Positions 58,938 to 64,000 of a stretch of DNA of 64,000 nucleotides are shown one piece after another. Each line of letters begins with the position of its first letter. The first letter of the stretch is position 1. Source of the DNA: Bacteroides ilei (GTDB lineage: Bacteria; Bacteroidota; Bacteroidia; Bacteroidales; Bacteroidaceae). Made by a program: the position numbers and the translations under genes. Location: positions 1,313,997-1,377,996 of the forward strand of contig NZ_LT635801.1 of NCBI RefSeq assembly GCF_900128495.1, written 5' to 3'. A model generated the notes under the pieces. That model ran no database searches. It saw nothing but the letters and a program-made list of their open reading frames with translations, and was not told the origin of the DNA.

Positions 58938-60341
58938 ATGAATGACAAGGAACTTACACAGGACGATTTTTTGCAAAGGATTGACATACGGGATATACTG
59001 CTCGATGCCGGCTACCGCCAGAACCGACGCTTCGGTCTGCGTCTCTCCTCGTTTATCCGCACGGACAACGAGGGAAAGCGTATCCGGGGCGACAAGTTCG
59101 TCATCACACAGCATGGGAAGTGCTGTTGCCAACCACCCCAGCAGAAAGAATACAACGTCGTTTCGTTCATCAAGGAGCACCCGACGTTATTCGCGGAATA
59201 TTATGAGGGAATGGACCTGAACCAGTTGGTGGACCTCGTATGCAGCCGTCTGCTGAACATACCCGTCGAAGAGGAATACGAGGTGCCGATCGTACAGCCC
59301 CAACGGGAGATCCGACCGTTCGACATAACGGAATACGACATTCAGAAGTTCGACCCGAAGGACCGGGAAGTGCAGAAGAAATTCGCCCCCTATTTCAAGC
59401 ACCGCGGTATTGACCTCGGCACGCAGCACGCCTTTTACCGGGATTTCTGTCTGGCAACCCGACACTGCGAAGACGGGCATAGGGACATCTGCCTCGCTTT
59501 CCCGATGGCGTTACCCCAAAATACGGACAGAATCGTAGGCTTCGAGGAGTGCGGACGCGCCCGCTTGGACGGACAAGACAGCTACAAAGGCATGGCAGAA
59601 GGCAGCAATACGGACGAAGGGCTATGGATCGCCAGCCCTGCCAGAACGCCTCTTGCCGAGGCCAAACATATCTACTGGTTCGGGAGCGCCTACGACGCGA
59701 TGGCCTTTTACCAGCTTCATCGGGCGCAAAACCAAGAGTTGCGAAAGGCGGTCTTCATTTCGACGGGCGGTGACCTGACCGAGAAACAGATGCGGGGCGT
59801 GCTGGAGCAGACAATCCCCGCCCGGCAGCATATCTGTTTCGACAACGACCATACGGGAAGCGTGCTTGCCAGAAGTCTGCAAAAGGAGATATACCGCACG
59901 ATACGTGAGGCCATCGAGGTAACACCCGAACGGAAACCGTACCTCGATTCCATACCGGACGGCGACGATCTGGACGGAGGGGAATTTTATCTGCTGCCCA
60001 AGGGCGGTCTGCAAGAGAGCTGCATAGAGTTCGATGCCGAGCGGGATGAAGCCTTTTCGATGAGCTCGAGCAGGCTGTGCGCCCCGGAAGACGTACAGGA
60101 CCAGATAAACAGGATGAACAAATGCTACCGGGAGTTCCGGGTGAAACTGCGGGAGTTCCTCGGTATCGACAAGGAACACGACGTCGCCATTACCCGTAAA
60201 GAGCCGGACTATCGCTATACGAGCTGGAACGGACAGCTTCTGGCCGAACGGAAGCAGCAGGAAGCATCCGTCGGACAGGGACAGGAGCAGGAGCCGGAAG
60301 AAAAAGCCGGACAGGAGCGGCAGACCCATTTTCGCCGATGA
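58938..60341 (+). CDS. Toprim-domain protein, copy 2 (catalytic Glu lost)
   Basis: 467 residues from the ATG at 58938, which aligns with copy 1 (MNDKELTQDDFLQRIDIRDI); a longer frame from 58893 overlaps copy 1. Same layout throughout, but the toprim Glu is Gly: IYWFGSAYDAMAFYQL in place of FESAYDA. The Asp motif is CFDNDHTGS. A paralogue probably without catalysis, possibly a DNA-binding or regulatory partner of copy 1. Confidence 0.78.
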   Translation: MNDKELTQDDFLQRIDIRDILLDAGYRQNRRFGLRLSSFIRTDNEGKRIRGDKFVITQHGKCCCQPPQQKEYNVVSFIKEHPTLFAEYYEGMDLNQLVDLVCSRLLNIPVEEEYEVPIVQPQREIRPFDITEYDIQKFDPKDREVQKKFAPYFKHRGIDLGTQHAFYRDFCLATRHCEDGHRDICLAFPMALPQNTDRIVGFEECGRARLDGQDSYKGMAEGSNTDEGLWIASPARTPLAEAKHIYWFGSAYDAMAFYQLHRAQNQELRKAVFISTGGDLTEKQMRGVLEQTIPARQHICFDNDHTGSVLARSLQKEIYRTIREAIEVTPERKPYLDSIPDGDDLDGGEFYLLPKGGLQESCIEFDAERDEAFSMSSSRLCAPEDVQDQINRMNKCYREFRVKLREFLGIDKEHDVAITRKEPDYRYTSWNGQLLAERKQQEASVGQGQEQEPEEKAGQERQTHFRR

Positions 60342-60835
60342 GCGCACTGCATCCCATACAAGACAGCCGGAACGTCATCCTGCGGCCGCACGCCGGGCAA
60401 TTCGTCATAGACGAACTGCCGCTGATGTTCGTGTGCATGGCGGGGCTGGTGCACGGCGGCATGGAAGGTCTGCCATTGAGTAGTATGGCGAGAGTCGTTT
60501 CCTTATTTCTGCTCATCGTGCTGCTGTATCGCTTCATCTACCTGCGTCGGATACGTTACAGGGTCGGCGAAGAACAGCTTGTCAGCGAACACGGCATTTT
60601 CATACGCAGGGTGGACTACATGGAACTGTACCGTATCGTGGACTTTCAAGAACACCAGAGCCTCCTGCAACAGATTTGCGGGTTAAAGACGGTTCGCATT
60701 CTCTCAATGGACCGGAACACGCCAAGGCTCGACCTTATCGGCATACGGCGTAGGGACGACATCGTGGCGATTATCCGTGAACGTGTGGAAATCAATAAAC
60801 GAAAAAAGGGAATCTATGAGATTACGAATCATTAG
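60338..60835 (+). CDS. Membrane protein with bacterial PH domain
   Basis: 165 residues. Two membrane helices (LPLMFVCMAGLVHGGM, SLFLLIVLLYRFIYL), then a bPH_2-type domain (YRVGEEQLVSEHGIFIRRVDYMELYRIVDFQEHQSLL). Such domains are found in small inner-membrane scaffold proteins. ATGA overlap with the toprim gene and 20-bp overlap with the next gene indicate one operon. Confidence 0.75.
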   Translation: MSALHPIQDSRNVILRPHAGQFVIDELPLMFVCMAGLVHGGMEGLPLSSMARVVSLFLLIVLLYRFIYLRRIRYRVGEEQLVSEHGIFIRRVDYMELYRIVDFQEHQSLLQQICGLKTVRILSMDRNTPRLDLIGIRRRDDIVAIIRERVEINKRKKGIYEITNH

Positions 60836-61511
60836 TATATGGGTGTGTGTTGTATTTGTCGGTCTGCTTCCGCAACTGGCCAAGGCGCAGATTGCTGCCT
60901 CAAACCCGCTGGAATGGGCGGCGTTGGCCGAGGGCAATGAATTGATTAACGGCCAGATAGATAAACAAATCAAAGGACAGACGCAGACTGCCCTGATGCA
61001 AAACAGTATCGCAGCAGAGTTCAACCGCATACACGAGTGGGAGAAACAGTACAACAGCTATCTCAAGACGGCGAGCGGCTATGCCTCGTCACTGAAAGCC
61101 TGCACGCACCTCTATAATGACGGCGTGCGGATTTTCCTCACACTGGGAAAATTGGGTAACGCGATACGGAACAATCCGCAGGGTATCGTTGCCAGCATGA
61201 ACATGAACAACCTCTATATCGAGACGGCGACGGAACTGGTTTCCGTGTTCACGTTGCTGAACGATGCCGTGGCCAAAGGCGGAACGGAAAACATGCTCAC
61301 GGGGGCGGAACGGAGCAAAACCCTGTGGGCGTTGAACGATCAGCTTGCGGCATTCAGCCGGAAACTGCATCTGCTCTATTTGAGCCTGCGCTATTATACC
61401 CTGAACGACGTGTGGAACAACATAACGGCGGGTATGATAGATCGCAGCAACGGCGAGGTGGCCCGTCTGGCCATGTCCCGCTGGCGCAGGGCGGCAGCCA
61501 TCGCCCGTTGA
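60816..61511 (+). CDS. Exported helical transfer protein with RW motif
   Basis: 231 residues from the ATG at 60816 (signal RIISIWVCVVFVGLLPQLAKAQ, in part). The mature part is helical, and ends in EVARLAMSRWRRAAAIAR. The same type as the exported proteins at 11241 and 61540. Likely a periplasmic coiled-coil component of a mating apparatus. Confidence 0.7.
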   Translation: MRLRIISIWVCVVFVGLLPQLAKAQIAASNPLEWAALAEGNELINGQIDKQIKGQTQTALMQNSIAAEFNRIHEWEKQYNSYLKTASGYASSLKACTHLYNDGVRIFLTLGKLGNAIRNNPQGIVASMNMNNLYIETATELVSVFTLLNDAVAKGGTENMLTGAERSKTLWALNDQLAAFSRKLHLLYLSLRYYTLNDVWNNITAGMIDRSNGEVARLAMSRWRRAAAIAR

Positions 61512-61539
61512 AAAGAAGGGAAATAAAAAACGAAGAACG

Positions 61540-62223
61540 ATGAAGCGGATAATCTCGATATGGATTCTGTTGCTGTGCGCCGGTATCTCGAAGGTACAGG
61601 CGCAGAACGATGCGACCCTTGCGGGAATGATTCTGGTTTATACCAACAAGGCCGAGAAGGAACTGAAAAACCAAGAGAAGGTCATGCTGATGCAAACTAC
61701 AGGGCATGTGTGGACGAAGGAAGAAGTGGAAGGCACGACGGACTTGCAACGGGAGTTCAACAATTACCTGAACTCGTTCCGCTCGATTGTCTGCTATGCG
61801 GCTCAGATTTACGGTTTCTACCATGAAATATCGCAGCTTACAGACAACATGGGCGACTTCACCAAACAATTGAGCAGACATTCGACCAACGCATTGGCCG
61901 TTGCCCTCTCCACGCGGCGCAACCAGATTTATCGGGAGATGATATTGAACAGCGTGGAGATTGTGAACGACATCCGCACGGCCTGCCTGTCGGACAACAA
62001 GATGACGGAAAGGGAACGTATGGAGATCGTGTTCGGCATACGCCCGAAACTCCGGTCGATGAACCGGACGCTGCAACGGCTGACCAAAGCCGTGAAATAT
62101 ACCACGATGGGCGACATCTGGCGGGAAATCGACGAGGGCGCACGCCCTGTCGCAGACAAGTACGACATCGTGAAAGCCGCCCAAAGACGATGGCGGCAAA
62201 ATGGAAGAAATGTTAGACCCTAA
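61540..62223 (+). CDS. Exported helical transfer protein with RW motif
   Basis: 227 residues. Signal RIISIWILLLCAGISKVQAQ; mature part almost all helix with heptads (LSRHSTNALAVALSTRRNQIY) and an IVKAAQRRWRQNGRN end. Paralogue-like to the preceding gene in the signal region and C-terminal motif. Confidence 0.7.
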   Translation: MKRIISIWILLLCAGISKVQAQNDATLAGMILVYTNKAEKELKNQEKVMLMQTTGHVWTKEEVEGTTDLQREFNNYLNSFRSIVCYAAQIYGFYHEISQLTDNMGDFTKQLSRHSTNALAVALSTRRNQIYREMILNSVEIVNDIRTACLSDNKMTERERMEIVFGIRPKLRSMNRTLQRLTKAVKYTTMGDIWREIDEGARPVADKYDIVKAAQRRWRQNGRNVRP

Positions 62224-62237
62224 AAAAGAATAAAAAT

Positions 62238-62903
62238 ATGGGAGCTTGGGATACGATATTGAAATACGGCGGAAAGGCCATGAAAGGCATGGGCAAGGCC
62301 GCCAATGCGACGGGGAAAAGTGCCGGTCATGCGGTACTGCATCCCTCGCAGACCCTTCGGGGAGCCGGGCAGGCGGTCAAGACGGCTACCGCCGGAGCTG
62401 CCGTCGGCTATGTGGGCTGGGAAAAACTGACCACCGACAAAAGTGTCGCACGGATCGTCAGTGAGGCCGTAGTTGGCAAATCCGCCACGGATGCCCTTGC
62501 AGGTACGACCGAAGACATGAAGGAACTGAAAGACAAAGCCGGAGAGACGGTCTCTGCCATAGGCGAGGCTGTGGGAGGCGCGGACTCGAAACTGAACGGG
62601 GTATCGAACTTCCTGCGGGAAGCCTCCGGCGGTGGGTTGTTCAACATGCTCAGCGGCTTTTTGCGAAACCTCGGAGGAGGCAATGTGTCGGGATTGAACA
62701 TTGCAGGACTGATTGCGGCGGCGTACCTCGTGTTCGGACGTTCCGGCTGGCTGGGTAAAATCGCCGGTCTGTTTCTGGGCATGATGCTTATCGGTAACAA
62801 TGCGGGCGTTGTCCGCACGGTTCCCTCGGAAACGGTATCGAGGACACAGACGCCGACACTCTCTCCGGAGGAACAAGCGCAAAGCGGAGGAATGAGAAGG
62901 TAG
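62238..62903 (+). CDS. Gly/Ala-rich membrane protein of the right operon
   Basis: 221 residues. Residues 1-60 are glycine- and alanine-rich and basic (GKAMKGMGKAANATGKSAGH), followed by an amphipathic middle and hydrophobic helices near 160-195 (IAGLIAAAYLVFGRSGWLGKIAGLFLGMMLIGN). Loosely phage- or secretion-like, but no family recognised. Confidence 0.65.
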   Translation: MGAWDTILKYGGKAMKGMGKAANATGKSAGHAVLHPSQTLRGAGQAVKTATAGAAVGYVGWEKLTTDKSVARIVSEAVVGKSATDALAGTTEDMKELKDKAGETVSAIGEAVGGADSKLNGVSNFLREASGGGLFNMLSGFLRNLGGGNVSGLNIAGLIAAAYLVFGRSGWLGKIAGLFLGMMLIGNNAGVVRTVPSETVSRTQTPTLSPEEQAQSGGMRR

Positions 62904-62928
62904 GAACACATAAAAAATATATATCACA

Positions 62929-63759
62929 ATGAAATATACGGAAGAAATGATCCTGCACTCGGACAGCGGCTACTGTATGCCGTTCGAAGAGCCGCGGGGA
63001 AAAGACGTGGAACTGTCGCTCGGTTACGGTGAGCAGGTACACCCGACAACGGGAGAAAAGTTCTTTCATCACGGGATAGACTTCAAAGCGCGGTGCTACA
63101 TGCTGTCGGCTGTGGCCAGCGGCATCGTGTCGGGCGTGGGAAACGACCCGGTACACGGCATTTGCCAGACAGTCCGTTACGGCGGGTACGAGGTGACATA
63201 CGGTCATCTGTCGAATGTGTTCGCCCAATTCGGACAGCGGGTGGAAGCCGGACAAACGGTGGCTTTGAGCGGTGAACGGCTGCATATAGAAGTCAAATTC
63301 AAGGGCGAGGAGCTGAACCCGATAGAGTTCCTGACCATGTTGTACGGCAACATCAAGGCTTTGCAGGAAACCGACGGCAACGGCCCGGCAGGTTTTTACG
63401 ATACGGAAACTGGGGTAACAAACGACTACGAGAAGGACCAAAGGGAAATAGAAGAGCTGATGCTCCGCTTTCTGCCGCTTTACATGGAGGATTTGCAGCG
63501 GGGAGCGTACACGGTGCCCGCACATACGGAACAGTCGCTACGCCACATCTTCACGATGGGAGCGATGAAAGAGTATTTCTACGAGCAGATGCCGAGCATA
63601 GCCAATCCCCTCGGACTGGGGCGCAAAGCCATGCCGCTTGCCAGCAAAGTTCAGAACCTACTGATAGCGGATTTCCTGAACTACCTTGCCCTGCGGCATG
63701 AGGTGTACCTCTCCACAATGGGCGGCGAGGTAAAAAAAAACTTCATGACGAAGCTGTAG
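62929..63759 (+). CDS. M23 peptidase-like protein, apparently shortened by a frameshift
   Basis: 276 residues. M23-like domain: FFHHGIDFKARCYM near residue 46 (His/Asp) and GERLHIEVKF near residue 117. There is no signal peptide, unlike the 53944 enzyme, and the His-x-x-x-Asp site seems complete. The stop at 63757 comes soon after an A9 run. In the -1 frame the sequence stays open and protein-like to the window end, so the true product is probably longer. Confidence 0.75.
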   Translation: MKYTEEMILHSDSGYCMPFEEPRGKDVELSLGYGEQVHPTTGEKFFHHGIDFKARCYMLSAVASGIVSGVGNDPVHGICQTVRYGGYEVTYGHLSNVFAQFGQRVEAGQTVALSGERLHIEVKFKGEELNPIEFLTMLYGNIKALQETDGNGPAGFYDTETGVTNDYEKDQREIEELMLRFLPLYMEDLQRGAYTVPAHTEQSLRHIFTMGAMKEYFYEQMPSIANPLGLGRKAMPLASKVQNLLIADFLNYLALRHEVYLSTMGGEVKKNFMTKL

Positions 63760-64000
63760 CGGGCTGCGGACTCATCGACCCGCTGGCGGAGCTGGACATC
63801 GACATCCAGAGCTTCGACATATCGAGGATCGTCTCCGTCTATCCCGACCGCGCCGGAGTCCGCTGGTGGACGAAAGCATGGTTCAACAACCGGGAAGAAG
63901 GGGAAGCCTCGGTGGAAATCGAACGGGAACAGGCGGTACGCTTCATTCAAGACCGTATCGAAAAAGATGCATGGCTCGAAGAGTTTTTCCCCAAGCAAAT
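63741..64000 (+). other. Open -1 frame continuing the M23 gene, running off the window
   Basis: After a -1 shift at A AAA AAC (63735-63741) the frame reads LHDEAVAGCGLIDPLAELD, then ISRIVSVYPDRAGVRWWTKAW and on to the edge without a stop. The protein-like composition shows real coding. A missing A in the A9 run (63732-63740) would explain it equally well. Confidence 0.6.

Overview
The window is most of the interior of a large Bacteroidales integrative and conjugative element (ICE). The evidence is a tyrosine-integrase C-terminus at the left edge, a Bacteroidetes-type tra operon (DUF4134/DUF4133 proteins, TraG ATPase, TraJ, TraK, TraM, TraN, TraO), a coupling ATPase with a multi-pass N-terminus, ParA/ParB/SSB maintenance genes, and repeated use of the Bacteroidetes -7 box TAnnTTTG. 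The tra backbone looks fairly GC-rich and several inserted modules look AT-rich. The host genus cannot be fixed from the window.

Layout. 0-3.7 kb: integrase end, an unrecognised gene with a suspected homopolymer frameshift, an excisionase-like HTH protein, a RepA-like ATPase and a toprim primase-like protein. 3.7-22.1 kb: the tra operon on the + strand, with an RNA polymerase alpha-CTD-like protein and an orphan DNA methyltransferase embedded in it, ending in the coupling ATPase. 22.1-24.6 kb: an AlbA/Schlafen-type regulator and a repeat-rich, gene-poor stretch that is my candidate for oriT. 24.6-50.1 kb: a maintenance and anti-defence region almost entirely on the - strand (small unknown genes, ParB, ParA, SSB, an acidic protein, a 1,658-residue methylase-helicase). 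It is interrupted by a + strand HipBA module and a 6 kb leftward cargo operon of exported proteins. 50.3-53.9 kb: accessory genes (DUF4143 ATPase, phosphoribosyltransferase, SRPBCC protein, PAS-LuxR regulator). 53.9-64 kb: an M23 peptidase, then a second + strand transfer-type operon (two toprim paralogues, exported helical proteins, a second M23 peptidase) that runs off the window.

Main discovery candidate: at least nine dispersed imperfect palindromes (about 115-230 nt) lie immediately upstream of the leftward maintenance genes. Arm sequences change in a compensating way between copies, so the fold is conserved rather than the sequence. The only promoter-like box, (T/n)AnnTTTG, lies at the 3' base of the + strand fold and points away from the genes in duplex DNA. 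If the + strand folds on itself as single-stranded DNA, the same box would direct transcription into the leftward genes. That is the geometry of the F-plasmid single-stranded promoter Frpo. I infer that 24.6-50 kb is the leading region of the ICE, that the + strand is the transferred strand, that oriT lies near 22-24.6 kb, and that these elements switch on anti-defence and maintenance genes on entry. No relaxase gene is visible in the window.
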